Below are positions 1-8,804 of a stretch of 64,000 nucleotides of DNA, in pieces. The DNA is from Mesorhizobium atlanticum. Its GTDB lineage: Bacteria; Pseudomonadota; Alphaproteobacteria; Rhizobiales; Rhizobiaceae. A program made the position numbers and the translations under genes. Position 1 is the stretch's first letter, and the number at the start of each line of letters is the position of its first letter. Under the pieces are notes generated by a model, which ran no database searches, was not told where the DNA came from, and saw nothing but the letters and a program-made list of their open reading frames with translations. The DNA is taken from positions 286,439 to 350,438 of the forward strand of contig NZ_QMBQ01000007.1 in the NCBI RefSeq assembly GCF_003289965.1, given 5' to 3'.

Positions 1-643
1 TGGCCTCACCGGCGACCGAGCGGGCGAGCAGCGTCTTGCCGGTGCCGGGCGGGCCGACCAGCAGCACACCGCGCGGAATCTTGCCGCCGAGGCGCTGGAA
101 CTTCTGCGGATCGCGCAGGAACTCGACGATCTCTTCGAGATCCTCCTTGGCCTCGTCGACGCCGGCGACATCCTGGAAGGTGACGCGGCCATGCGCCTCG
201 GTAAGCAGCTTGGCCTTCGACTTGCCGAAGCCCATCGCTCTTCCGGAGCCGGACTGCATCTGGCGCATGAAGAATATCCACACGCCAAGGATCAGGATCA
301 TCGGCAGCCACGAGATCAGATAGCCGAACAGCGAATTGGAGCCGTCGGTCTCAGGCTTGGCGGTGATGGTGACGTTCTTGTCCTGCAGCCTGGAGACCAG
401 CGACGGGTCGCCGGGCGAATAGGTCTGGAAGCCGTTGGCGTTGTCCGTGTAGTTGCCGAAGACGCGAGCGCCGGCAATCGTCACGCTTTTGACCCGGCCG
501 GAGGCGACGTCCTGCAGGAACTGCGAATAGGGGATATCCGTCGTGGCACCGCGCGTCTGGGGCGTCTGGAACAGATTGAACAGGGCGATGAGCAGGACCG
601 CTATGATCGCCCAGAGCGCGAGGTTGCGATAATTCGGATTCAT
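1..643 (-). CDS. ftsH: ATP-dependent zinc metalloprotease FtsH (N-terminal part, cut by window edge)
   Basis: Membrane-anchored AAA protease that degrades misassembled membrane proteins and regulatory proteins. Only the first ~214 residues are in the window. The ATG is at 641-643 and the reading frame runs off position 1. Visible are an N-terminal membrane helix (about residues 7-23), a periplasmic segment, a second helix (about 104-121), the linker, and the start of the AAA domain with Walker A GPPGTGKT near residue 196. Walker B, the second region of homology and the HEXXH site lie outside. It follows tilS by 104 bp on the same strand, the common tilS-ftsH order. Identification is certain from the N-terminal architecture and Walker A context. 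Confidence 0.97.
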   Translation of the reverse strand, partial: MNPNYRNLALWAIIAVLLIALFNLFQTPQTRGATTDIPYSQFLQDVASGRVKSVTIAGARVFGNYTDNANGFQTYSPGDPSLVSRLQDKNVTITAKPETDGSNSLFGYLISWLPMILILGVWIFFMRQMQSGSGRAMGFGKSKAKLLTEAHGRVTFQDVAGVDEAKEDLEEIVEFLRDPQKFQRLGGKIPRGVLLVGPPGTGKTLLARSVAGEA

Positions 644-747
644 CTATTGTCCCGTTGGGGCCCGCTTGCGGGCCCGCGATGATGGAGAAGCTTGGGCCTA
701 ACATAGGGAGAGCGCCTCCCCTTGCCAAGCAGAACAGCACGTATCGG

Positions 748-2142
748 TTAAGCTTTCGCCCACCCTCTCCCACCATCTTGGCCGCGGAATGGCGGCGCCG
801 GCAACGGCGGTGCGCCGACAAGCGCCGCGACGGCGGCAGCCGGCTCAACGTCAAAGGACGGCAGGAAGCGTGCAAAGGGGGCAACCGCCGGAACGATCGA
901 CACTGGTTGCCGGCCGGCATTGCCGCCAGCAAAATCAAGCTGTTCGCCGCCGGACCACAGCGACGGCTCCGCGGCCAGCGCAGCGCGCGACAGGCTTGGT
1001 GGAATCTCCTCGATCGGGGGCGCTCGCCCGGCAGCCGCGGCCCCCAGCGGCGCGATCACCAAACCGCCCGACCGGTCTTTCAAAGTGATGCGCCCACCCA
1101 GGGTGACGCGGCGTCGGTTGTCCCAAAGCTGGTTGTCTACCGGTGGAGCGGGGTCGGGCAGGTTGCGGTTCTCGCGGCGAAGGAAGATGCCGGACCGGCG
1201 CGCGTCGACCACCGTCCGCGACAATGTGGCGCAAAGCGGCGCGGAGCGCAGGCGGGCAAGCAATGCGGCGCAACGCGCCTCGTCGGCTAGGAACGACATG
1301 CCGCCGACCGTGGCCAGCAGGATGCGCAGCGCGTAAATGGCCGCTTGGCCGTCCCCATGCCCAGCGAAATCGCAATCGAGGCGAATGAGACCCGGAACCG
1401 GTCTGCTGGCGAACGCGTCGATGAGCATGGCGGCGCGGCGACCGATGTCGTGGCGCTCACGAGCCGCCTGAGCCGACCGCGCCAGCGCTTCCGCGGTGCG
1501 CCGTTCGCTCTCGCCTTGCGCGAGCGCCGCGCGCATGCGCGGCCGCTCGAAGCGGACATCCACATTGGTGGGGTCCTCGATCCAGCCGATGTCGCGATGC
1601 CGCAGCATGTCGCGCAGCGCCGCGCGCCTGGTGACGAGCAGCGGCCGGACGATCCATGTCCGCCAGTCGTGCAGTGTGGCGGGCGCCATGCCGGCAAGGC
1701 CGCGGCCTTCATCGTCGCGCGCCTGGCGCATCAGCACCGTCTCGGCCTGGTCGTCGGCGGTGTGGCCGGTCAGGATCAGCTTGATGCCCTCGGCATCGGC
1801 TGCTTCCGCAAGCAGCCTGTAGCGCGCCTCGCGCGCGGCGGCCGGCAGGCCGGTCGCAGGCTTGTCGCCGTGCCAGGCGAGAATGCGATGCGCGATGCCG
1901 CGCTGGGCGCAGAAGTGGGCGACGAGCCGCGCCTCGTCGGCCGAGTCCGGCCGCAAGCCGTGGTCGACCGTCACCGCGAGCAGCCTGGCGGCCGGTTCGG
2001 TCCGGTCGATGTGATCCTTGAGGAGAAGAAGAAGGGCGGTCGAGTCGCTGCCGCCGGACACGGCTGCAACGGCGCCGGTCGAAAAGTCCAGGTCGAAGAA
2101 AAGGCGGTCTGAGAGGTTGGCTTTGGTATCGGGCGTCAGCAC
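748..2142 (-). CDS. tilS: tRNA(Ile)-lysidine synthetase
   Basis: TilS attaches lysine to C34 of the CAU-anticodon isoleucine tRNA, switching its codon reading from AUG to AUA, in the cytoplasm. The 464-aa protein carries the PP-loop ATP pyrophosphatase signature SGGSDST at residues 29-35, followed by the TilS-type N-type ATPase domain with the HTADDQAET motif. The C-terminal part is less conserved, as in other alphaproteobacteria. The start codon overlaps the end of cpoB by 7 bp, so the two are translationally coupled, and ftsH follows. Length fits rhizobial TilS. Confidence 0.95.
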   Translation of the reverse strand: MLTPDTKANLSDRLFFDLDFSTGAVAAVSGGSDSTALLLLLKDHIDRTEPAARLLAVTVDHGLRPDSADEARLVAHFCAQRGIAHRILAWHGDKPATGLPAAAREARYRLLAEAADAEGIKLILTGHTADDQAETVLMRQARDDEGRGLAGMAPATLHDWRTWIVRPLLVTRRAALRDMLRHRDIGWIEDPTNVDVRFERPRMRAALAQGESERRTAEALARSAQAARERHDIGRRAAMLIDAFASRPVPGLIRLDCDFAGHGDGQAAIYALRILLATVGGMSFLADEARCAALLARLRSAPLCATLSRTVVDARRSGIFLRRENRNLPDPAPPVDNQLWDNRRRVTLGGRITLKDRSGGLVIAPLGAAAAGRAPPIEEIPPSLSRAALAAEPSLWSGGEQLDFAGGNAGRQPVSIVPAVAPFARFLPSFDVEPAAAVAALVGAPPLPAPPFRGQDGGRGWAKA

Positions 2143-3296
2143 GCCGCCAGCGCCTTTTCCTGCTTGATGCGCTCCTTGAGCGTGCCGGAGACGTCGGGAT
2201 AGCGCTTGCCGATTTCATTGAAGGTGGCGCAGGCGACGTCGTTCTGCTTCAGACCGACCAGCGAAACCCCGAGCTTGAGCAGCATGTCGGGCGCCTTCTT
2301 GGCCTTCGGGTAGTCCTTGCTGGCGGCAAGGAAGACCTCCGCCGCGTCGCGATATTTCTGCTGACCGAGCAGCGATTCGCCCAGCCAGTAATGCGCGTCC
2401 GCAGCCTTCGCGTCCTTGGGAAAGCGGGAGATGTGGTCGCGAAAACCCTGTTCGGCCGTCGGATAGTCCCCCGACAGGATGAACTGGTAGGAATTGCGGT
2501 AGAGCTCGTCCGGATCGTTGGTCGACGGCAGGGCCGCCACTTGCGTGCCGCCCGACTTGCTCTTCTTGGCCGGCGTTTCGGCGGAAGGAGCGCTTGCCGT
2601 AGCCGAGGGAGCCTGCGCCGGCGCGCTGGCCTGCGGGTCGGTCTCGGCATTGACCACATTGCCGTTCTTGTCGACGGTGATGGTGCCGAAATTCTTCGGC
2701 GGCGCGCCGGTGATCAGCTTGCCCGGATCGCCGGTCTGCGATTCCACGATGACGTCGCCGACCGTCTTGCCGCCGCCATTTTGCCGGCCGGTGTCGGCCG
2801 GCGCCTGCGTCGCCGGGGCCTGGGCGACGCTATTGTCGGTTCCGGCGTCGCCGGTGCCGGAATCCCCGGTGCCGGCATCGCCGAGGTTGGTGTTGCCGCC
2901 GGTTCCGTTCTGAGGCGCGGCTTCCGATTTCTTCTGCCCGGTCGGCTTGGCGCCTCCTTGCGAACCGCCCTCGAGCTGCTGGAAGCGGAACTCATTGTCT
3001 TCCTGCTGCTTTCGGATCTGTTCCTGCATCTGCAGGATCTGGAAATTCATCTCCTCGATCTTGCCGTTCAGCTGGCGCAGCTGGTCTTCCAGACCCGTCA
3101 TGCCACCGCTGTTGTCCTGCGCGACCTGCGCCTGTTCCGGCTTCTTCTTGTCGCCGAAGATGCCGAGCGTCGGCAGGTGGAAGGTGAACCCACTGTCGGA
3201 GGCTCGCGCGGCGCTGTCGGCGGAGGCGGCAAGGCTCGGGAGGCTTGATACGAGCAGCAGCGCAAGCGTGCCGCTCAGGACCGTTCTGAAATGCAT
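2136..3296 (-). CDS. cpoB: Cell division coordinator CpoB / YbgF, periplasmic Tol-Pal partner
   Basis: Periplasmic TPR protein that in E. coli links Tol-Pal-driven outer-membrane constriction to peptidoglycan synthesis. The 386-aa sequence has a signal peptide (about 1-24, ending LAASA), a coiled-coil segment at about 65-108 rich in Gln, Leu and Glu (oligomerisation domain), a long Gly/Thr/Pro/Ala-rich linker, and TPR repeats at about 265-380 (YQFILSGDYPTAEQGF and following). It is downstream of pal but separated from it by a hairpin terminator at 3426-3449, so it probably has its own promoter and forms a cpoB-tilS-ftsH unit. The linker is longer than in E. coli, as is usual in rhizobia. Confidence 0.93.
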   Translation of the reverse strand: MHFRTVLSGTLALLLVSSLPSLAASADSAARASDSGFTFHLPTLGIFGDKKKPEQAQVAQDNSGGMTGLEDQLRQLNGKIEEMNFQILQMQEQIRKQQEDNEFRFQQLEGGSQGGAKPTGQKKSEAAPQNGTGGNTNLGDAGTGDSGTGDAGTDNSVAQAPATQAPADTGRQNGGGKTVGDVIVESQTGDPGKLITGAPPKNFGTITVDKNGNVVNAETDPQASAPAQAPSATASAPSAETPAKKSKSGGTQVAALPSTNDPDELYRNSYQFILSGDYPTAEQGFRDHISRFPKDAKAADAHYWLGESLLGQQKYRDAAEVFLAASKDYPKAKKAPDMLLKLGVSLVGLKQNDVACATFNEIGKRYPDVSGTLKERIKQEKALAAC

Positions 3297-3425
3297 TCTG
3301 TCTCTCGCGGTGGATGTGTTGGCCTGATGCGCCTTTCCAAATCAAACAATGGGAAGAAGCGCCCTCGCGCTCATAGCAGGACGCGAGACTTCGGCCAAAT
3401 TTTGTTTCAAGCCGTCGCAAATGAA

Positions 3426-3449
3426 AAAGGCGGCCCTGAGGCCGCCTTT
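3426..3449 (-). terminator. Rho-independent terminator after pal
   Basis: Perfect 10-bp inverted repeat AAAGGCGGCC / GGCCGCCTTT with a 4-nt loop, followed on the minus strand by a short T run. It lies between the pal stop (3513) and the cpoB start (3296). Confidence 0.8.
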
Positions 3450-3512
3450 GATTTTTGCGATGTTGTATTTTTGCCGCCTGTTTCGCGCCAAGCGGCGGCC
3501 GGGGCGTGGTTA

Positions 3513-4019
3513 TCAGGAACCGGCGCCCGACAGCGTGGTGACGGCGCGTCGGTTCTGCGACCAGCAGGAGATGTCGTCGCAAACCGCGACCGGACGCTCC
3601 TTGCCGTAGGAGATGGTCTTCAGCCGGCTGGCGGAGACGCCCTTGGAGACCAGGAAGTCGCGGGTGGCGGCGGCGCGGCGGGCGCCCAGCGCCAGATTGT
3701 ACTCACGCGTGCCGCGCTCGTCGGCATGGCCTTCGATGACGATCGCGTACTGGCGATACTGGTTGAGCCACTGCGCCTGGCGCGCCAGCGTGGTCTGTGC
3801 GTCGGCGCGGATCGACGAGGAATCGGTGTCGAAGAAGATGCGGTCGCCGATGTTGACGGTGAAGTCCTGCGCGGAACCGGGCGTCGCGGCGCCGGCACCG
3901 TTGAGGCCGAGATCGGCTGCGCTGTTCGGGGTCTTCTTCGAGGCACAGCCGGTGATGGCGAGAGCCGCCACCAGCGCGATCATGGCCGGGTTTCGGGTAA
4001 GTGCTGCGATACGGCCCAT
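3513..4019 (-). CDS. pal: Peptidoglycan-associated lipoprotein Pal
   Basis: Outer-membrane lipoprotein whose OmpA-like domain binds peptidoglycan and which interacts with TolB. The start is set at 4019 (MGRIAALTRN) because GGAGAGG lies 5 nt upstream; a longer frame to 4058 has no such site. A lipoprotein signal peptide ends at lipobox AITGC, with Cys near residue 28. The OmpA C-terminal domain (about 60-168) contains IEGHADERGTREYNLALG and the NRRA motif. The 168-aa length is typical. It lies 251 bp downstream of tolB with a terminator between, so it is probably transcribed separately from tolQRAB. Confidence 0.96.
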   Translation of the reverse strand: MGRIAALTRNPAMIALVAALAITGCASKKTPNSAADLGLNGAGAATPGSAQDFTVNIGDRIFFDTDSSSIRADAQTTLARQAQWLNQYRQYAIVIEGHADERGTREYNLALGARRAAATRDFLVSKGVSASRLKTISYGKERPVAVCDDISCWSQNRRAVTTLSGAGS

Positions 4020-4201
4020 GCCGCCTCTCCTTCGCATTCGAGTGATTTCGTTGATCACCCAGTAACCACGTTTGGGTTAACCGGCATTCAAGAAACACGG
4101 TTAATTTTTGGTTTCGGCCGCCGTCCGCGACTGATACGCCCACGCTTTTAACGGGGAGGACATTGCTAGCGGACCCTAGGCGGAAATGCGGCCAAAACAT
4201 G

Positions 4202-4233
4202 AAAAAAGGGGCGCACGCTCAACGAAGCGCCCC
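4202..4233 (-). terminator. Rho-independent terminator after tolB
   Basis: Inverted repeat GGGGCGC / GCGCCCC with a 12-nt loop followed on the minus strand by six T residues, 38 bp past the tolB stop. It separates tolQRAB from pal. Confidence 0.8.
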
Positions 4234-4270
4234 GGCCTCTCCATTCATCAGTTCCCCAGTTCTTCAGTTC

Positions 4271-5584
4271 CTACTCCAGCAACGGCGACCAAGCCGGGTC
4301 CGAAGCGTAGTTCGCCGTCGGGATCGGCTGCTCGTTGCGGCCGGTAAGATCGACCGAGACCAGCTTCGGTCCGCCGCCGGAGTCGCGGAAGAACATCAAG
4401 ACGCGGCCGTTCGGCGCCCAGGTCGGACCTTCCTGCTGGAAGCCGGAGGACAGGATGCGCTCGCCCGAGCCGTCGGTCTTCATGACGCCGATCTGAAATT
4501 CGCCGCCGCTCTGCTTGGTGAAGGCGATGAGATCGCCGCGCGGCGACCAGACCGGCGTCGAATAGACGCCGTCGCCGAAGGATATGCGGTGTGGATTGGA
4601 GCCGTCCGCGCCCATGACGTAGATCTGCGAACGGCCGCTGCCGCCGCCGCGGTCGGAGGTGAAGACGACCTGCGTACCGTCCGGCGAATAGGAGGGCGAG
4701 GTGTCGATCGCGGTCGAATCGGTGAGCCGCGTGGTCGAGCGGCTTCTCAGGTCCATGGCGAAGATGTTGGAATTGCCGTCGTCGCGCAGCAGGCTCATGA
4801 TCACCTTCTGGCCGTCGGGCGAGAAGCGCGGCGCAAACGTCATGCCCGGGAAATTGCCGACCAGCTCGCGCTGCCCGGTTTCGATCTGCAAGAGATAGAC
4901 CTTCGGCTGCCCGCTTTCATAGGACATGTAGGTGATTTCCTGCCGGTTCGGCGAGAAGCGCGGCGTCAACACGATCGCGCGGCCGTCCGACAGATAGCGC
5001 ACATTGGCGCCGTCCTGGTCCATGATGGCGAGCCGCTTCTTGCGCGCGTTCTTGGCGCCGGATTCGTCGACGAAGACGACGCGTGTATCGAAATAGCCCT
5101 TTTCGCCGGTGATCTTCTCATAGATCGCATCGGCGATGATATGCGCGACACGGCGCTGATTGGCGTCGTTGGCAAAGAACTGCTCACCGGCCATCTGCTG
5201 ATTGCCGAAGATATCCCACAGCCGGTACTGCGCCCGGATGCGGCCGTCGGCCTCCTTGCTCACGCTGCCGGTTACCAGGGCCTGCGCGTTGATGACCTTC
5301 CAGTCCTCGAAACGCGGCGAGGCATCCGGGTTGGTGATCTTTTCGACAAAGGCGGCCTTGTCGATCGGCGCGAACAGCCCCGACCGTTTCAGGTCGGCCG
5401 TCACGATCTCCGATATCTGCGGGCCAAGCCCCCCCTGGAAGTCGGGGATGGCGATGGGCATCGGCTCGACATTGCCTTTGTTGACGTTCAGCTCAAGAGT
5501 TGCCCAGGCGGGCAAGGTGGCGACCGAACTTATGCCCAGCGCCATTGCGGCGACCATCAGGAGCGGCTTGAGGATGGATTTCAT
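4271..5584 (-). CDS. tolB: Tol-Pal translocation protein TolB
   Basis: Periplasmic beta-propeller protein that shuttles between TolA and Pal during outer-membrane constriction. The 437-aa sequence has a signal peptide (cleavage near residue 28, LPAWA), an N-terminal alpha/beta domain (about 35-165), and a C-terminal propeller (about 200-437) with repeated segments such as PRFSPDGQKV, PSYSPDGTQV and PVWSPRGDLI. Fourth gene of the tolQRAB operon, 41 bp after tolA. Confidence 0.98.
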   Translation of the reverse strand: MKSILKPLLMVAAMALGISSVATLPAWATLELNVNKGNVEPMPIAIPDFQGGLGPQISEIVTADLKRSGLFAPIDKAAFVEKITNPDASPRFEDWKVINAQALVTGSVSKEADGRIRAQYRLWDIFGNQQMAGEQFFANDANQRRVAHIIADAIYEKITGEKGYFDTRVVFVDESGAKNARKKRLAIMDQDGANVRYLSDGRAIVLTPRFSPNRQEITYMSYESGQPKVYLLQIETGQRELVGNFPGMTFAPRFSPDGQKVIMSLLRDDGNSNIFAMDLRSRSTTRLTDSTAIDTSPSYSPDGTQVVFTSDRGGGSGRSQIYVMGADGSNPHRISFGDGVYSTPVWSPRGDLIAFTKQSGGEFQIGVMKTDGSGERILSSGFQQEGPTWAPNGRVLMFFRDSGGGPKLVSVDLTGRNEQPIPTANYASDPAWSPLLE

Positions 5585-5625
5585 GTCTTCTCGCTTCTCT
5601 TGCTGATTTCTTTTGGATGCTCCGG

Positions 5626-6777
5626 CTACAGGCCAAGCATCGCTCTCGGATCGAAGTTGACGCGAATGTCAGACCAGATGTCCTGCTTTCCGGCGGGAAC
5701 CTGCAGACCCGCGACATCGCATTTCTGCACGGCGCGAACCGCGCTGGCGTCGAACTGGGGGTTGCCGCTGGACTTCTCGACGGTCGGGCGGCCCTCCAGC
5801 TTGCCGGAGGCATTCAGGTTGAAACGGATGACCACGGTGAAGTTTTCAGAACCCTCGAGGCCAACCGGAAGGGTCCAGCAACTCCCGAGCTGATCCTCCA
5901 ACGCCCCTTGCTCCGACTTGGAGAGCTTCTGGCCCTGATCCTTCTCGCCACCCAGCGAAGCCTGCTGCGTCGAGCGCTTGGCGCCGCCGCCGGACGGCTT
6001 CTGCTTATCGAGCAGAGCGGTTATCTCGTCGGCGTTGAACTGCTTCTCGTCCGACTTCTTCTTGGAAGACGCTTCCTTCACCGGCTTTTCAGCGTCCTTG
6101 CGATCCGGGGCCTTGGCGCTCTCGGCCTGGGCCGGCTGCGGCTGCGGCTTCGGTCGGGCTTCCGGCGCGGGCGCTGAATTCGGCAGCTTCGCCTCATCCG
6201 TCGGCTGATCCTGCGAGATCGCCTCGGCCACCGCGTCCGGCTTGACCTCTTCCTTCTGGATGGCGGCGGTCTTGTCGGGCGTCGGCGTCGCTTCCTTCGC
6301 CGGCGGCTTGGGCTCCGTCTGCTTGACCGGCTCGGGCTTGACCTCTTCCTTCGGCGTCGGTGTCGGCGCGACTTCCGTTGCAGGCGTCGGCTTCGGCTTC
6401 TCCTGCGGCTTCGGCACGTCCTCGACGGCAGGCTTCTCGGTCGGCGTCGGCGCGGGCGGCGGCGCCGAGGTCTTCTCGACCGGCTTCGGCTTGGCTTCGT
6501 CCGTCACCGGCTTGTCGGTGTCGACCGTGTTCTCGCCGACCTTCTGGGCATTGGGAACGATATCCGGGCGCTTGGTCGGAACGGGCGCCGGCTTGTCATG
6601 CATGACCGCCTTCTTGTCGCCTTGCAGCGTCTGGGCGATGGCCTCCATCGGCACGATATCCACCGCCACCGACTCCACGTCGGAGGCGGGCATGGCCGGC
6701 GGCGAGGACAGCGTGAACAGCCCGAAGGCCAGCGCCACCGCATGCAAGATCACCGATGAGGTGAGACCCGTGCGCAT
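5626..6777 (-). CDS. tolA: Cell envelope integrity protein TolA
   Basis: Trans-periplasmic component of the proton-motive-force-driven Tol machine. The 383-aa protein has one N-terminal membrane helix (about 7-24), a long Pro/Lys/Glu/Ala-rich linker (about 70-265), and a C-terminal TonB/TolA-like domain (about 285-375, including FTVVIRFNLNASG and a VQKC motif). The Pro-rich linker replaces the long Ala/Lys helix of enterobacterial TolA, as in other alphaproteobacteria. It follows tolR by 7 bp. Confidence 0.95.
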   Translation of the reverse strand: MRTGLTSSVILHAVALAFGLFTLSSPPAMPASDVESVAVDIVPMEAIAQTLQGDKKAVMHDKPAPVPTKRPDIVPNAQKVGENTVDTDKPVTDEAKPKPVEKTSAPPPAPTPTEKPAVEDVPKPQEKPKPTPATEVAPTPTPKEEVKPEPVKQTEPKPPAKEATPTPDKTAAIQKEEVKPDAVAEAISQDQPTDEAKLPNSAPAPEARPKPQPQPAQAESAKAPDRKDAEKPVKEASSKKKSDEKQFNADEITALLDKQKPSGGGAKRSTQQASLGGEKDQGQKLSKSEQGALEDQLGSCWTLPVGLEGSENFTVVIRFNLNASGKLEGRPTVEKSSGNPQFDASAVRAVQKCDVAGLQVPAGKQDIWSDIRVNFDPRAMLGL

Positions 6778-6784
6778 CTGGCGT

Positions 6785-7246
6785 CTACTGATCCTGTTCC
6801 TGCAGCGAGACCAGGCCGATATTTTTGTAGCCGGCCGCTGAAATGCGGGCCATGACCTTCATCGCCGTGCCATAGTCGGTCGACTTGTCGCCGCGGATGA
6901 AGATGCGCTCGTCATAGCCGGTCTTCGAAATCGCCTGCAGCTTGGCCACCAGTTCCTCGATCGGGATCTCGGTTTCCTGCAGGAAAATCTTGCCGGTGGC
7001 ATCGATCGAGACGGTGATCGGCTGCGTATCGACATTCATCGCCTTCGCTTGGGTGTCGGGCAGGTCGATCGGCACACCGACCGTCAGAAGCGGCGCCGCG
7101 ACCATGAAGATGATCAGAAGCACCAGCATCACGTCGACCATCGGTGTGACGTTGATTTCGGACATCAGGCCGTGGTGACGGCCACGGCGCCTATGACCGC
7201 GTCCGCCTCGCCCCGTGCCACCTGCGCCAGCAGCAGACATCCCCAT
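6785..7246 (-). CDS. tolR: Tol system proton channel component TolR
   Basis: Inner-membrane ExbD/TolR protein. Its single helix (about residues 36-56, VDVMLVLLIIFMVAAPL) carries the essential Asp (VDVML) of the proton channel formed with TolQ, and its periplasmic domain follows. The N-terminus has a Gly/Arg-rich leader of about 27 residues before MSEINVTPMVDV. A GAGGA ribosome-binding site precedes the start. 9 bp separate it from tolQ upstream. Confidence 0.97.
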   Translation of the reverse strand: MGMSAAGAGGTGRGGRGHRRRGRHHGLMSEINVTPMVDVMLVLLIIFMVAAPLLTVGVPIDLPDTQAKAMNVDTQPITVSIDATGKIFLQETEIPIEELVAKLQAISKTGYDERIFIRGDKSTDYGTAMKVMARISAAGYKNIGLVSLQEQDQ

Positions 7247-7255
7247 GATCGTTCC

Positions 7256-7969
<714 letters not shown>

Positions 7970-8276
7970 TTAAGTCCTTAAGATTTTCCGGGCATCGCTG
8001 GCGGCTGGCCCATGGGCATCCCTTTGGTCCGATCGCGCGAAGCGTGAAGCTTGCGGGACACGCCCCGAATGCACCGTTTCGCGGCCTTTTCGAGGCAAAT
8101 ATTGGTGAAAGGAAGGCGCACGAATTGCGCCAATCTTCGCCAATTCCTTCATGAACCGTTATGGTTAAGGATGGGTTAGGATGTCAGGCGCGGCGCATTG
8201 CCGCGCTTGGCCCTCGGCAGAGCTTGTCGAGAACCGTCTGGAAAATACGCCTGCTGAATTCGGCAAGCGCCGCGGA
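7970..8276. other. Intergenic region between ybgC and tolQ
   Basis: 307 bp without a convincing gene. It contains the presumed promoter region of tolQRAB and the CtrA-like site at 8164-8179. I see no strong hairpin after ybgC. Confidence 0.5.
8164..8179 (-). promoter_or_regulatory. Near-consensus CtrA box upstream of tolQ
   Basis: Read on the minus strand this is CTAA-N7-TTAAC, which matches 8 of 9 positions of the CtrA consensus TTAA-N7-TTAAC. It is oriented toward tolQ. Function is inferred from sequence only. Confidence 0.35.
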
Positions 8277-8750
8277 TTAGCCCGTCGTTTTCGGTATGAA
8301 GGCCGCTATCCATTCTCTAGGGAAGCGTTTGGGCCTGCCGCTTTCGCCGACGATCGCGGCCTCGACTTTCGCCTCGACCAGCACATCGCCGCCGCGCTTC
8401 AGCTGCTGCCCCATGAAGATGCGGGCGCCGGAAATGTCGTCTGTGCGCGTATCGATGGTGAGGATGTCGTCCATGCGCGCCGGCGAACGGAAGTCGATCT
8501 CCATGCGCCGCACCACCCAGACGATGCGCTCGCCATGCTTGCCGTCGAGCAGTTCGGTGTGGTGGACGCCGGTTAGCCTCAGATAGTCGGAGCGGCCGCG
8601 TTCGAGGAATTCGAGATAGCGCGCGTGATAGACGACGCCGGAGAAATCGGTGTCGGCATAGTAGACCCTCGCCATCAGGCGGTGGCCGAAATCCGTCAGC
8701 GCGCCGGAAAGCCCGGCGCTGAGCGCCTCCGATTCACCATGATCGTCCAT
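8277..8750 (-). CDS. ybgC: Tol-Pal-associated acyl-CoA thioesterase YbgC
   Basis: Hotdog-fold thioesterase usually encoded first in the tol-pal cluster. The 157-aa product starts at 8750 (MDDHGESEAL, with GGAAAG 4 nt upstream). An open frame continues to 10289 but crosses the GH5 gene and is not coding. The YbgC signature VYYADTDFSGVVYHARYLEF, with the catalytic Asp, begins near residue 30. The stop is 307 bp from tolQ, so cotranscription is uncertain. It diverges from the GH5 gene across 54 bp. Confidence 0.94.
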   Translation of the reverse strand: MDDHGESEALSAGLSGALTDFGHRLMARVYYADTDFSGVVYHARYLEFLERGRSDYLRLTGVHHTELLDGKHGERIVWVVRRMEIDFRSPARMDDILTIDTRTDDISGARIFMGQQLKRGGDVLVEAKVEAAIVGESGRPKRFPREWIAAFIPKTTG

Positions 8751-8804
8751 CGCGCTTTCCTTTTCTGGCCCATGGAGGCAGGTGTTTTCTCGCGCGGGAA
8801 CGGG

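Noticed and set aside
4163..5893. 576-aa plus-strand open frame opposite tolB
   Set aside because: Antisense shadow of tolB and the tolA 3' end, without any recognisable domain.
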